Positions 15,789-25,820 of a stretch of DNA of 51,218 nucleotides are shown here, one piece after another. A program made the position numbers and the translations under genes. Source of the DNA: Desulfobacula sp. (lineage in GTDB: Bacteria > Desulfobacterota > Desulfobacteria > Desulfobacterales > Desulfobacteraceae). Numbering within the stretch: position 1 is the first letter of the stretch; every line of letters starts with the position of its first letter. Under the pieces are notes generated by a model, which ran no database searches, was not told where the DNA came from, and was given only the letters and a program-made list of their open reading frames with translations. The DNA lies in assembly GCF_014237455.1 (NCBI RefSeq), contig NZ_JABZFL010000048.1, forward strand, positions 1 to 51,218, in the 5' to 3' direction.

Positions 15789-16951
15789 TTTGTGCTCTCT
15801 TTAAAAATCTCGCCCAATATATAGTCTGCGGCTTCATAATGGGCCTGGCATTTCATTATATTCCATTTAGCCAAATATTTTTTTTTGTTTAAAAGAAGTA
15901 TTTTTTCATAAACAGAGTTCAAACCAATTTTTTTTGTTACGCGAGGAATTATCCTTGGATGGCCTGCCATAATTGATAAATATTGCGCTTTCCTGGTCAG
16001 AACAAATTTTTGCCATTCAGCGTTTAATTTGTCCTGATCTTGAATGATCAGAGACAACCTCTCAACTTCCTGGATCAATTTATTTTTTTTATCGCCGTTA
16101 CAAACACTTACAAACACTTTCTTTGGGTCCAATTCGATGGGAATTATTTCAAAATCAAGTACACCCTTTCCATTGATTGAAAATTTGACAAGTAGCCCCT
16201 TGTGCTCTGCAGGGTTCTTACTCAAATGCAGCAAGTTACCAAGGCCGTAAAAAATTGGTACTTTGTTATAAATCTCATATCCGGAGATAATGCGTGAGTG
16301 ATGTAAAATAATTGCGTCTGCTCCCATGTCAGCATAAAACCGCATTTGATCCACCAACCTCGGGTAAGGCAAATGAAACACATCCACACCTTCATGCACC
16401 GCTACAAATACAAAGTCTGCATTTTTTTTGGCGGCGATAATATCCCTTGAGTTCTGAACCACATCAAGAGGATTAGAACCTCCATGATCGCAAGTCACCG
16501 CATTAAACTCAGAGCGGGAAAAATTCAATATTGCAATATTATGCCTGCCAACTTTTTTATAATATACTCTTTTTGCTTCTTCTCTTGTTAATCCTGCACC
16601 TGTTACATCTATTCCATATTGTTTGCAGGCAAAAAATGTATCCTTGATGCCTTCATCTTTCATATCATAAGTATGATTAGTTGCAAAAGTTGCCATGCCG
16701 AATCCAACTTTTTTTACAGGGACTAAACTTTCTTTTGAGCCCACACCATAGGGTCCGAATTTAATACACCCGTCATTAGAATTGGTTATAGGATCTTCAA
16801 GATTAAATACGTTGAAGTCACTTTTAGAAACCAAATCTTTTATATCATCACAAAATACTTGGTGATCAGGATACATTTTAATAAATTTATCATAAGGACC
16901 GTAAATATGATAATCACCTGTAAAAACAATTGTCTTTGTATTCTTCGACAT
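15785..16951 (-). CDS. CapA-like metallophosphoesterase (PGA_cap family), copy A
   Basis: 388-aa paralogue of the following gene. Motifs: VFTGDYHIYGPYDKF, VFNLEDPITNSN, FATNHTYDMKDEGI, FVAVHEGVDVFHLPYPRLVD and LHHSRIISGYEIYNKVPIFY with GLGN. The third HHSH of copy B is HHSR here. The 87-bp gap upstream (16952-17038) has no recognisable gene. Tandem CapA-like genes beside ATP-grasp ligases suggest an amide-containing capsule substituent; this is inference. Confidence 0.85.
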   Translation of the reverse strand: MSKNTKTIVFTGDYHIYGPYDKFIKMYPDHQVFCDDIKDLVSKSDFNVFNLEDPITNSNDGCIKFGPYGVGSKESLVPVKKVGFGMATFATNHTYDMKDEGIKDTFFACKQYGIDVTGAGLTREEAKRVYYKKVGRHNIAILNFSRSEFNAVTCDHGGSNPLDVVQNSRDIIAAKKNADFVFVAVHEGVDVFHLPYPRLVDQMRFYADMGADAIILHHSRIISGYEIYNKVPIFYGLGNLLHLSKNPAEHKGLLVKFSINGKGVLDFEIIPIELDPKKVFVSVCNGDKKNKLIQEVERLSLIIQDQDKLNAEWQKFVLTRKAQYLSIMAGHPRIIPRVTKKIGLNSVYEKILLLNKKKYLAKWNIMKCQAHYEAADYILGEIFKESTK

Positions 16952-17038
16952 ATAATTATTTTATCTATTTTAAAAGTGAATTGTATGCATGCATGTTTAT
17001 CACTATAAGCTTGTGGCTTTGTTTCGTTGCTGATCCAT

Positions 17039-18139
17039 TCACAATACTACTTCATTATATAAGCAATAATAGCTGTCAATCATCTTTTTTATACCAAATC
17101 GTTCTTTAATCTTTTCTGCTGCTTTAATACCAATTCTTTTCCTGCTTTTTTCATTGTTAATCAAGGCTTCAATTTGATTAATGATCTGGCCAGCAGCAAA
17201 AGGTTCTACCATAAAACCATCAACTCCATGTTGTATTAATTCCGGGGTCCCCCCCGCATCTGTCGCAACAACCGGCAGGCCCGAAGCCATCATTTCCATA
17301 ATGGCATTTGACAATCCTTCTGCGTGACCATCAGTATTATTTAACAAAACTCCAATATCCAGATTTTTACAGATATTTTCAATATCAGAGCGAACTCCCA
17401 AAAAATGGATATTTTTAATTTTTCTTTTATGAACTAAATCTTCAATACCTATCTTATTGACACCGTCACCAATACATAAGAAATAAACATTCTTATTTTT
17501 TTTAACAATTTTTTCCGCGACGTCTATGTAGGTTTTATAATCTTTTGCATCGGAGAAAGAGCCTATCATTCCAACAAGTAGTGTTCTCTTAGGAATGCCC
17601 AACTCTTTTCTGAGATCTGATTGATTTACATTATTTCTCTTAAAATCATACCCATTATAGATTACTCTATGTTTTTTAGACTGTTTAAAACAATGAACCA
17701 GTAAGCCGGCTTTAGAATTTGCAACCAGTATATCGGAAAAAGGGAAGGCTATTTTTGAGGTAAACCACAGTTTGCTGAATCTTTTCACAGGCAACGCATA
17801 GGTTATAGAACCATTAATAAATTTTACATTTAACAGCTTTGTAGCAGGAAGGGCATAAATCGCAACAATATTACCCCATACATGGATAATATCCGGTTTA
17901 AAGTCACGCGCTATACTGTAAAATTTAAAAAAACAACTTGGATCTTTTTTTAAATATTTCCTTTCAACATAATGAATTTTTACATCCAGGTTAAAAATAT
18001 CAGTATAATGAATATCCCTTTTTGTCAGCACCAGCTCCATTGAAATATCTTCATGCTTTGAAAGGCCTTTTAATAATTCTACAAGCCTTCGTTCTTTCCC
18101 GCCTGAGCGCAGACTTTCAATAAAAAACAGGATTTTCAT
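17039..18139 (-). CDS. Glycosyltransferase, GT4
   Basis: 366-aa GT-B enzyme. ESLRSGGKERRLVELLKGL is the typical N-terminal glycine loop, HVWGNIVAIYALPATKLL follows, and the donor site is HAEGLSNAIMEMMASGLPVV. It adds one sugar to the lipid-linked repeat unit. The ATG overlaps the Wzy stop codon by 4 bp. Confidence 0.9.
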   Translation of the reverse strand: MKILFFIESLRSGGKERRLVELLKGLSKHEDISMELVLTKRDIHYTDIFNLDVKIHYVERKYLKKDPSCFFKFYSIARDFKPDIIHVWGNIVAIYALPATKLLNVKFINGSITYALPVKRFSKLWFTSKIAFPFSDILVANSKAGLLVHCFKQSKKHRVIYNGYDFKRNNVNQSDLRKELGIPKRTLLVGMIGSFSDAKDYKTYIDVAEKIVKKNKNVYFLCIGDGVNKIGIEDLVHKRKIKNIHFLGVRSDIENICKNLDIGVLLNNTDGHAEGLSNAIMEMMASGLPVVATDAGGTPELIQHGVDGFMVEPFAAGQIINQIEALINNEKSRKRIGIKAAEKIKERFGIKKMIDSYYCLYNEVVL

Positions 18140-19578
18140 TTCGATAAGACTGTCTTGGGTCTATACTTTGCCGCCTGTGAAGACACACGATACTGTGAAT
18201 TTATCGTTGCCGCATAAACAGGAATCATTAACCATAAAAAAATTCCCGACCCTGGTGAATTCACTGACATCAATGCAAAAAAATACGGCACAACCGCGTA
18301 CAAAATACGAACATTTTTTTGTTCGTGCCATCCCCATATGCAAATTTTCACTAACAAGTATATGAACGGGAAAAGAAGAAACAAGCCTGCGTTATAAGCA
18401 ATATTAATAAACACATTGTGTGGTACAAGGCTTAAAAAATTATAAGCAATTTCTTTATATATTGGCGTAACATATCCAAAAATAAAACTTTCAGGACATC
18501 TCTTAAAATATTCAAAATAAATCAACCACTTTCCGATCCTGCCAGTACTATTAGGATCAATTGCAGAATATGCAGAATCTAACCAAAATCTATCTAAAGC
18601 ATTTAAGATTATAGGAGCGCTGAACATAAACACTGTAAATAGTAGAAAAACAATTTTCCCTTTTTTAGGTTTAAGTAGCATGTTCCAATTAAAACAAAAA
18701 AATAAAATTACAACCGAACCCAATGATAGCATTGCTGTTCTTGATGCTGAAAAGAAAATTCCCAGAAAAGACAAAATAAGCCCTGTCAATAATATTTTGT
18801 TTATTGTTTTTGTTTTTTCAGCCCAAGAAAGAAAATAACCGAACGCAATAGCAAAAAATACCCCCGCACTATTTACATCCCCGCCCGCACCATAAAAACC
18901 TTTGATTCTGTCTATAGACACACCACTAAGACTCATATCTGTTTCCAAGGAAGACATATAAAAACCAAAATTATCTAAAAATCCACTAAATGGCAAAGTT
19001 ATTCCGATGGTTATAACGCTTAGCAAAATAGCCATATTAACCGCTTTTAAAATATCTATATGCTCGATTCTGTTAATAATATAAATTAAAGGTATATAAT
19101 TCAGTAAAAGTTTAAAAGTTGTTTTAAAAATATAAAAATCAGTATGATGTTGAGTGGAAAGCCCTATTATTAGTGGTTGGGTCACTAATACGCTTTTTGC
19201 AGTATATATAATTCCATACACCAATAAAACTAATAATAACTTTTTTACTGTCTCAATTATTTTGCTTGAGCATTTTTTTTTATATTTACCTTCATATATA
19301 AATATAATCATTCCTATCTGCGTTACTTCATTTACTCCTATGATGCCAAATAAATTATTTTCTGTTCCAACAATCGATCCAAATGCTAAAAAGTATACAA
19401 AGAACGAAACTACAATGACACTGTTTTTAATTACATACGGCATTAATATAGCTGAAAAGCCAACCACAACATATGTATGGGCATTTGCTCCAACAAGTGC
19501 AAAAGCAATCAGCCAGAACATGAGCAGGCTAATTGCAAACCGCTGAAACATGTACTTGTTAAAAATTAGAAGTTGCAT
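18136..19578 (-). CDS. Wzy-like O-antigen/EPS polymerase
   Basis: 480-aa polytopic protein with about 11-12 membrane spans and a large loop before the last spans containing the conserved region SLVPHNVFINIAYNAGLFLL (HN motif of Wzy/O-antigen ligase proteins) and TGRIGKWLIYFEYFKR. It would polymerise flipped repeat units in the periplasm. A second member of the superfamily is encoded at 44543-45796, so one may be the polymerase and the other a ligase. Confidence 0.82.
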   Translation of the reverse strand: MQLLIFNKYMFQRFAISLLMFWLIAFALVGANAHTYVVVGFSAILMPYVIKNSVIVVSFFVYFLAFGSIVGTENNLFGIIGVNEVTQIGMIIFIYEGKYKKKCSSKIIETVKKLLLVLLVYGIIYTAKSVLVTQPLIIGLSTQHHTDFYIFKTTFKLLLNYIPLIYIINRIEHIDILKAVNMAILLSVITIGITLPFSGFLDNFGFYMSSLETDMSLSGVSIDRIKGFYGAGGDVNSAGVFFAIAFGYFLSWAEKTKTINKILLTGLILSFLGIFFSASRTAMLSLGSVVILFFCFNWNMLLKPKKGKIVFLLFTVFMFSAPIILNALDRFWLDSAYSAIDPNSTGRIGKWLIYFEYFKRCPESFIFGYVTPIYKEIAYNFLSLVPHNVFINIAYNAGLFLLFPFIYLLVKICIWGWHEQKNVRILYAVVPYFFALMSVNSPGSGIFLWLMIPVYAATINSQYRVSSQAAKYRPKTVLSK

Positions 19579-19579
19579 T

Positions 19580-20434
19580 CTACACTTTTTTTTTGGTGGC
19601 AGTACTTAGACTTCGAGGTATGATGGGCGAAAGATAGTAAATATATTCACCAGCAAATCCCAACCGCTCTAAAACTGCACGGATTCTATCGAGTTGAAAA
19701 CCATATCCGGACATAACCGGTCCTTTTTTGATATCAATTATCTTAAATCCATTGCTTTTAAATTTTGCACACCAAAATTTTTTTCTGAACTTAATCAGTT
19801 CCTCAAAATTGGTGTTCGAAACCCCATGGGGTTGAGGCCATCTAATTTTATTTAAAAATCCAGGTCTTGTTAAGGGGAGTGCTTTTAAATTGTTTCCTCT
19901 ATTCAATGAGGATAATACTTTAGCCTTGTAAATTTTGTTACTTTTTTTTTCAATTTTTCTAAAACGTTTTTTCCCAAAATCATAGATCTTTACTGGATAA
20001 TATAAAAAAAAATGACATAACGCCCAAAACGGCGATGGCATTATAAGTACAACCAGGCTATCAGGTTGTGTAATGCTTTTTATTCGCAACAATGCGTTAT
20101 CTACGTTCGGAAGGTGTTCAAATAAATTGCTTGAAAAAATCAAATCAAATGTTTCGCCGTTAAAATAGGTGTCAATCAATTCTGCGTCACAAATTTTATA
20201 CTGTATACCATCCTGGTCTTGTTGCCTTAACCTATTTGGGTCAAAATCAGTACTTATCAACCGTTTTGTATATCGAAACAGCAGTTTGCTTTGAAATCCG
20301 TCTCCGGCACCCATTTCCAATGCAGATTTAAAATGCTTGTCCGGGTAAGCCTTAAATATTATATCAATTTCCCTCTTCCGCATTTGGTGGATATAATTTT
20401 GCCATTTATTTTTTGATTTCATTGATCGACTCAT
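19580..20434 (-). CDS. SAM-dependent methyltransferase, class I
   Basis: 284-aa protein with SAM-binding motif I ALEMGAGDGFQSKLLF, an acidic motif II (LISTDFDPNRL), and a post-I block (FDLIFSSNLFEHLPNVDNAL). It resembles methyltransferases of O-antigen clusters that methylate sugar hydroxyls or chain ends. It lies 1 bp before the Wzy gene. Confidence 0.82.
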   Translation of the reverse strand: MSRSMKSKNKWQNYIHQMRKREIDIIFKAYPDKHFKSALEMGAGDGFQSKLLFRYTKRLISTDFDPNRLRQQDQDGIQYKICDAELIDTYFNGETFDLIFSSNLFEHLPNVDNALLRIKSITQPDSLVVLIMPSPFWALCHFFLYYPVKIYDFGKKRFRKIEKKSNKIYKAKVLSSLNRGNNLKALPLTRPGFLNKIRWPQPHGVSNTNFEELIKFRKKFWCAKFKSNGFKIIDIKKGPVMSGYGFQLDRIRAVLERLGFAGEYIYYLSPIIPRSLSTATKKKV

Positions 20435-20499
20435 AACTGTTCTCTAATCCATCGTATTTAATAAAGCAGGCGTTAAAGGTACCCATATGCCCCCTCACG

Positions 20500-21963
20500 T
20501 TAAATTTCCTTAAAAAATTGTTTTAATCCCTTTATACGGGGCAAGTAATTCAGTTGAATAAATATTACAAATATAAGTCCAAAATATGCTATAGATGTAA
20601 TAATAAGGTAGATTGCAACATGAATATCGTAATACCAGTTTTTTAATAAAAAAAGCGGCACTAATGAAAACACAGACACAATCAACAGTTTCAATAAATC
20701 CTTCCATGGGAGGAAGTTATCAAGCGATATCTTCAGGAGTTTCCGTGTAAAGTATAACTGTATAATTCCATTACTAGAATAAGCTATAAGGTATGAAATT
20801 GCAGCTCCAATGTAACCATATTGAACAATTAGTATATACCCTAGACAAATCGATAGAAACAATTTTATACTGTCTGCAGGGACAATATATCTGGTTTTGT
20901 CAAATGCCCGGAGCAAGTAACCGTACCCAAACATTTGTATCACCAGTGAAAGCAAAATAATTCTGAATACATTGGTACTATCCCTATATGGCTCACCAAA
21001 CAACAACACGATGAAAGGCTCGGCTATAAAAATAAAGTATGTCAATACAGGAAAAGTAACAGTCGCATTTTTGATAATATATTTTTTCCAGAGTAATAAA
21101 GCTTTTTGAATGCCATCTTTTTGCTTGGAATACTCACTTAACCGGGGTAAAATAACATTTCCAACAGAAACATAAATAGTAGAAAGAAAGGGAAGATTAA
21201 AATTCCCTATCCGATAAATTGCAAATTGAGTAGGTGAAAACAATGCTGCTAAAATCAGTTTGTCTGCCTGATTGCCAATTGCACCTAACATTCCACTTAA
21301 ACCAAACGGCAATATATAAGTAAGTTGTTTTTTAAATATTTTTAAATCGAATTTACTCGGACTAATATGATATTTTTTATATAAATATGAATAGAAAAAA
21401 AGAACATTCAATGTAGCAAACAATACCAAAGATACCATCACAGAATCAATTGTCCGAAACAAGACAACTGAAAAAATTATTAAAGTCGTTCGAACAAATC
21501 GGCTGAGCCCATAATAGTACATAGCCAGTTTTGCGTTGCCGTCAACAATAAGTATATTTGAAACTGAACTATACAGAAGTGTAAAACAGATATGCATTAT
21601 AAGTAATTCGTAAACGTTTTTTATTGTTGTATTATCAATTATTTGTATTATATAGGGTTTTGCGCCAATGGCTATGATAAAAAATAATCCAGAGATATAA
21701 GCCATAAAGAAAAACGTGTGCGAAACCACAATACTTTTTTCGTTAAATGTTTTCGCTATAGGAAAGAAATAATAAAGGTTATGCGCAATATTAAAACCCA
21801 ATAGTGTAGCGACAACTGAACTTATCAATAAAATTTCCTGAAGAAGGCCATAATCGGTTTGGGTAAATAGCCTGACAAGGATTACAGGGGTGATCACCCC
21901 AATAAGAAGTTGGGAAAATCTACCTATAAGGTTATAAATAACCTGTTTTTTAAGTGAGATCAT
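20500..21963 (-). CDS. Wzx-like oligosaccharide flippase
   Basis: 487-aa MOP-superfamily transporter with about 14 membrane spans. It opens ISLKKQVIYNLIGRFSQLLI and has the usual late polysaccharide-synthesis features (VILVRLFTQTDYGLLQEILL, LPFGLSGMLGAIGNQADKLI). It flips the completed lipid-linked repeat to the periplasm. Its start overlaps the upstream glycosyltransferase stop by 14 bp. The 65-bp gap to the methyltransferase gene holds nothing visible. Confidence 0.9.
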   Translation of the reverse strand: MISLKKQVIYNLIGRFSQLLIGVITPVILVRLFTQTDYGLLQEILLISSVVATLLGFNIAHNLYYFFPIAKTFNEKSIVVSHTFFFMAYISGLFFIIAIGAKPYIIQIIDNTTIKNVYELLIMHICFTLLYSSVSNILIVDGNAKLAMYYYGLSRFVRTTLIIFSVVLFRTIDSVMVSLVLFATLNVLFFYSYLYKKYHISPSKFDLKIFKKQLTYILPFGLSGMLGAIGNQADKLILAALFSPTQFAIYRIGNFNLPFLSTIYVSVGNVILPRLSEYSKQKDGIQKALLLWKKYIIKNATVTFPVLTYFIFIAEPFIVLLFGEPYRDSTNVFRIILLSLVIQMFGYGYLLRAFDKTRYIVPADSIKLFLSICLGYILIVQYGYIGAAISYLIAYSSNGIIQLYFTRKLLKISLDNFLPWKDLLKLLIVSVFSLVPLFLLKNWYYDIHVAIYLIITSIAYFGLIFVIFIQLNYLPRIKGLKQFFKEI

Positions 21964-23095
21964 TTTGATAAATATCTGCCAATTTATCGGCCATTGACGT
22001 CACTGTAAAATTAGATAAAAAACGCTTTTGAGCTGCATTCCCAAAAGCATTTCTTTGATCAGTATCATTAATAAGTAAATCAATCGACTCAATTACTTTC
22101 GTGACATTGTTTGGCGGAATGAGCACGCCACTTTTTTTATGCACGATAGCTTCACCATTACCCCCGACATCTGTTGCGATAATTGGCAACCTGGAAACCA
22201 TTGCCTCCAGAAGTGCAATAGAAAAGCCCTCATGAAATGACGTCATTAAAAACAAATTAAGTTTAGCCAATTCATCAGGGATATTTTCTTGCCAGCCCAG
22301 CAAATGAACATTTTCATCAAGGCTGTATTGCCTGATAAAGGCTTCTAAAGAATGTCTCTCTGCACCATCACCAATGATATTGTATTCAACCTGAGGATAT
22401 ATAGATACAATTTGTCTTATTGCTTCTAATGCAACCATATAGCCTTTCTGAGGTTGAAGACCGCCTACAGACCCAATTAAAAATTTATCCTTGCTACTTT
22501 TTTTTGGTTGTAAATTGAAGCGAGATCCATCTATTCCATTATGAACAACAAAAACTTTTTTCGGGGATATCTTATAAAAATTTGAATTAAGATTCTTCAC
22601 CCGATTTGAAACAGCAATAACCTTGTGGGAAATAACACTCGCAACTTTTACCGTGAAAATAAATTTCAAATTTTTAAAAACAGATCTTGGTTTTTTATAA
22701 TTCCATTTTATTACTGAACGATCATAAATGTTATGCCAGGTAATTATTCTAACAGGGACTCCTGCTAACAAGGCACCAATAAGTGCAAATTTGTAGGCAC
22801 CTACTAAATGGATATGAACAATTTTTATTGTATTTGTCCTTAAAAATTTTACATAGGATAAAAGTCGAGTGAACCAAAATAATTTCCATAAAAACTTAAA
22901 ACGAAAGTTATTTGCTGCCCAGATAGGTACATCTAAATTATAAAATTTTTCTTTCAGCTGGCCGGAAGCACTGAGCACAGACAGAAAACAATTGAATTTA
23001 TTGGTATCAATGTGCTGCATGGTTTGAAGAACATGATCTTCTGCCCCGCCACTTTGAAAACTTCCTAAAAAGAAGCATATATTTGTTTTATTCAT
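21950..23095 (-). CDS. Glycosyltransferase, GT4
   Basis: 381-aa GT-B enzyme. It has FFLGSFQSGGAEDHVLQTMQ at the N-terminus, HIHLVGAYKFALIGALLAG, VHNGIDGSRF and the donor motif SFHEGFSIALLEAMVSRLPI. It is one of three GT4 enzymes in the core. The gap to the sulfatase-like gene (23096-23186) holds no recognisable gene. Confidence 0.9.
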   Translation of the reverse strand: MNKTNICFFLGSFQSGGAEDHVLQTMQHIDTNKFNCFLSVLSASGQLKEKFYNLDVPIWAANNFRFKFLWKLFWFTRLLSYVKFLRTNTIKIVHIHLVGAYKFALIGALLAGVPVRIITWHNIYDRSVIKWNYKKPRSVFKNLKFIFTVKVASVISHKVIAVSNRVKNLNSNFYKISPKKVFVVHNGIDGSRFNLQPKKSSKDKFLIGSVGGLQPQKGYMVALEAIRQIVSIYPQVEYNIIGDGAERHSLEAFIRQYSLDENVHLLGWQENIPDELAKLNLFLMTSFHEGFSIALLEAMVSRLPIIATDVGGNGEAIVHKKSGVLIPPNNVTKVIESIDLLINDTDQRNAFGNAAQKRFLSNFTVTSMADKLADIYQNDLT

Positions 23096-23186
23096 CTTGG
23101 ATCCTACTAGGGGGTGTCTATTCCAATGCTTTATTTCAACTACCGGGATTTATTAGAACCTTTGTTGCCATCGCATTGCAAGAAAT

Positions 23187-24968
23187 CTATTCTTCGCGTG
23201 TTTGTATTCTTCCAAATTCCTTATTCATTTGGTCAGAATTCATTGTTTTTAAACCGCTAGCATTCCCTTTAAGATGGAACTTTCTAAATTCCATAATTTC
23301 TTTAGATGCATTCAAGTCTTCATTAAGCCCTTTTTTTGAAAAGACTTTTTTTAATATAGATTTAGTCAAAAAGAAAATATCTCGAAAAAAATAAAGGGGT
23401 TCTTGTTTATAAAAATAACCCTTAACTTCCCAATCAAAAAAAAGCCTAATGATGTTTATGCCAAACCAACGTGAAAAAAAATAATTAAAGACTTCGAAAT
23501 TATAATTCAACATAAAAAAATTTTGTGCTTTTATACTTTTTATTGATTTGTAAATAGATTTTTTCAAGAACACACGCTTGCTGTTTTCGGTAAGATATAA
23601 CACAACGTCATATTTTTTTAGATTAAGGTTACACACATTATTAATGGTTAATTCCTGAAGACGATAACAATGATTGAAACCAATTTTTTCTTTTTCTTGG
23701 GAAGCGCCCAAATATATTAAATCAATATTAGTTTTAACATTTTGCTTTAAAAACGCGTATAGCATTCGTAACAATTTCTCAGGAGCTTTGGAGACAATTA
23801 ACATCCCATCCTTCATACTTTTATCTTTTCTGTAAATTGCTTGAAAACTTTTTTTTGCATTTTGACTCAAATCCTCGAAATGAAAATCAAATAATTCATT
23901 GTCATATTCTTTTCTCAGATTTCTAAATTCAGATATTGCATTTACAACAGAAGATAAATTTGAATTGATTAAATTATTAACCTCATCTTTGTCATTTATA
24001 ATATCAATTAAAAACTCAGAATCATCATCATAACAATATAGATACTTGAATTTTTGTGATCTTAATGAAGTGATCTTTCCAATATCCATGGAAAGCCTCG
24101 TATCAGAACGTCTTATTCTATTATTTTTTTCTATACCTTCTATAACAGGTAATAACGATTTTCCCTGAAATTGTGTGTTTGTTTTTTTAAATGGAATTTT
24201 TAGAACATCAAATATGGTTGGCAATATATCTACATGACCGATTACATTAGGGAGTTTGAGATTGCATGGACTACCCGGATATTTAATTATGAAGGGGGTT
24301 TTGATGTTGTCGTCAGTCAAAACCATGTCGTGTCCATAATTCTTAAAAAAACCTTCATTTAAGTTTGTTCGAGGGTCAGGATACCCATGATCGGAATGCA
24401 TGATTATAATCGCATCTTCATACATCCCTTTATCCTTTATTTTCTGGATTGCTCTTTTCACATATTCTGAAATTTTAGGATCTCTTCTACAATCGTACCA
24501 AAAAGTAAACGCTACAGGTTTATCGAACTTATTGTTATCCATTATATATTCAAAAATCTCAGTTACCTCTGAATTTCGCCAAGCATAATCTGATAGATTA
24601 TATTTCTTTGGAAGGTATTTCTTTTTAAAAGGTGGTAGAAGAAACTGATATTTTTCTCTTGCCTCTCGACAATCAATTAATGGAAAGGATATGTATTCAT
24701 TATTTTCAACTAATGATTTTACAGTACTAAGCTTATCTCCCTTAAACTTCCAATCGTTAAAATGTCTTGCAATAAATACTGATGGTAGGCTTGTATATAT
24801 TGCTCCCGCAGCAAGTAATGAGCTTGGGGCACTTGTAAAACAATTAGTGAATTCTACACCATCATTAGCAAATTCATCCATTATATCAATTCTATCTCTA
24901 TCATCTTCACCAGATCTATATGTTCTAACACTATCAATTATAAACCAAAAAATATTATTCTTTTGCAT
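23187..24968 (-). CDS. Sulfatase-fold protein with non-canonical active-site motif
   Basis: 593-aa member of the sulfatase/alkaline phosphatase superfamily. It has NIFWFIIDSVRTYRSGEDD at the N-terminus (metal Asp), FTSAPSSLLAAGAIYTS at the nucleophile position and IIIMHSDHGYPDP with GHVDILPTIFDVL for the second metal set. Real sulfatases have C/S-x-P-x-R; here it is S-A-P-S-S, lacking the arginine, so formylglycine formation is doubtful. It may be a phospho- or sulfo-group hydrolase or transferase. A C-terminal region of about 200 aa is not recognised. Very AT-rich. Confidence 0.75.
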   Translation of the reverse strand: MQKNNIFWFIIDSVRTYRSGEDDRDRIDIMDEFANDGVEFTNCFTSAPSSLLAAGAIYTSLPSVFIARHFNDWKFKGDKLSTVKSLVENNEYISFPLIDCREAREKYQFLLPPFKKKYLPKKYNLSDYAWRNSEVTEIFEYIMDNNKFDKPVAFTFWYDCRRDPKISEYVKRAIQKIKDKGMYEDAIIIMHSDHGYPDPRTNLNEGFFKNYGHDMVLTDDNIKTPFIIKYPGSPCNLKLPNVIGHVDILPTIFDVLKIPFKKTNTQFQGKSLLPVIEGIEKNNRIRRSDTRLSMDIGKITSLRSQKFKYLYCYDDDSEFLIDIINDKDEVNNLINSNLSSVVNAISEFRNLRKEYDNELFDFHFEDLSQNAKKSFQAIYRKDKSMKDGMLIVSKAPEKLLRMLYAFLKQNVKTNIDLIYLGASQEKEKIGFNHCYRLQELTINNVCNLNLKKYDVVLYLTENSKRVFLKKSIYKSIKSIKAQNFFMLNYNFEVFNYFFSRWFGINIIRLFFDWEVKGYFYKQEPLYFFRDIFFLTKSILKKVFSKKGLNEDLNASKEIMEFRKFHLKGNASGLKTMNSDQMNKEFGRIQTREE

Positions 24969-24989
24969 CCCACCCCCCTACAATCATAA

Positions 24990-25820
24990 TTACAATTCAA
25001 AATGTGTATTAAATGGTCTTGTTGTATATATTCTAATTCCCCATTTCCTAAAATAATCTCTGAAATTATCTGTTTCATCATCCTCTATACCATCATATTC
25101 AAATGTTTCGACATTTATATTAAAATCATTTATCTTGAGATTCGGGTAGTCTAATTTTATTGTTGGATTTATTCTATGGTATTTGGCAATGTCTTTGTAT
25201 TTTTCAATAATTTCTTCAAGCTTGTTTATTCTATCATCAATAGATAATGGAACAATATTTCTAATAAATCTAGCTGGAGATCCAGCGTAAACACTATAAC
25301 TTTTTGATAAATCTTTTGTTACTAATGAACCAGCGCCAAGTACAATATTATCAGCTACTTGTACTCCCATCAATATTGTTGAATTAAATCCTAATATAAC
25401 TCCATTTCCAATTTTTATTCCAGAAAAACTTGCAGGGAATCCTTCTAGAACTGACAACCAAAATCCATGTGTAATAATCTCAACTCTTCCAGAAAATCCC
25501 ACATCGTTTCCAATTTCTACTGGCTCGCACACATTAATAATATTATCGTGAATTACACACCTATCACCGATTTTAAGATTTGCATTAGGATATTGTTGCC
25601 CTCCAGCTCCTATTACTAAACCACCAGAATTAAAAAAATGTTCTCCAATAGTTATATTATTACCTTCGATCAAAGTATTATTTCCAAGCCTACTATTGCT
25701 TCCTATACTAAATTCACCGTGAACTTGAATTCGAATATTTCTTCCGAAAGAAACATTCTTACCAATAATTATTTCATTCGCTTTTATCATCAGGTTCTTT
25801 TTGATATCTTCGTAAATCAC
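24990..25820 (-). CDS. Left-handed beta-helix acyltransferase with C-terminal extension
   Basis: 276-aa protein. Residues up to about 190 are hexapeptide repeats (IGKNVSFGRNIRIQVHGEFS, IGDRCVIHDNIINVCEPVEI, GVILGFNSTILMGVQVADNI) ending in the acetyltransferase motif SKSYSVYAGSPARFIR. The last 80 residues contain a short coiled-coil-like stretch (RINKLEEIIEKYKDI) and an unrecognised tail. It overlaps the SDR gene by 4 bp. It likely acylates an amino sugar. Confidence 0.82.
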   Translation of the reverse strand: MIYEDIKKNLMIKANEIIIGKNVSFGRNIRIQVHGEFSIGSNSRLGNNTLIEGNNITIGEHFFNSGGLVIGAGGQQYPNANLKIGDRCVIHDNIINVCEPVEIGNDVGFSGRVEIITHGFWLSVLEGFPASFSGIKIGNGVILGFNSTILMGVQVADNIVLGAGSLVTKDLSKSYSVYAGSPARFIRNIVPLSIDDRINKLEEIIEKYKDIAKYHRINPTIKLDYPNLKINDFNINVETFEYDGIEDDETDNFRDYFRKWGIRIYTTRPFNTHFEL

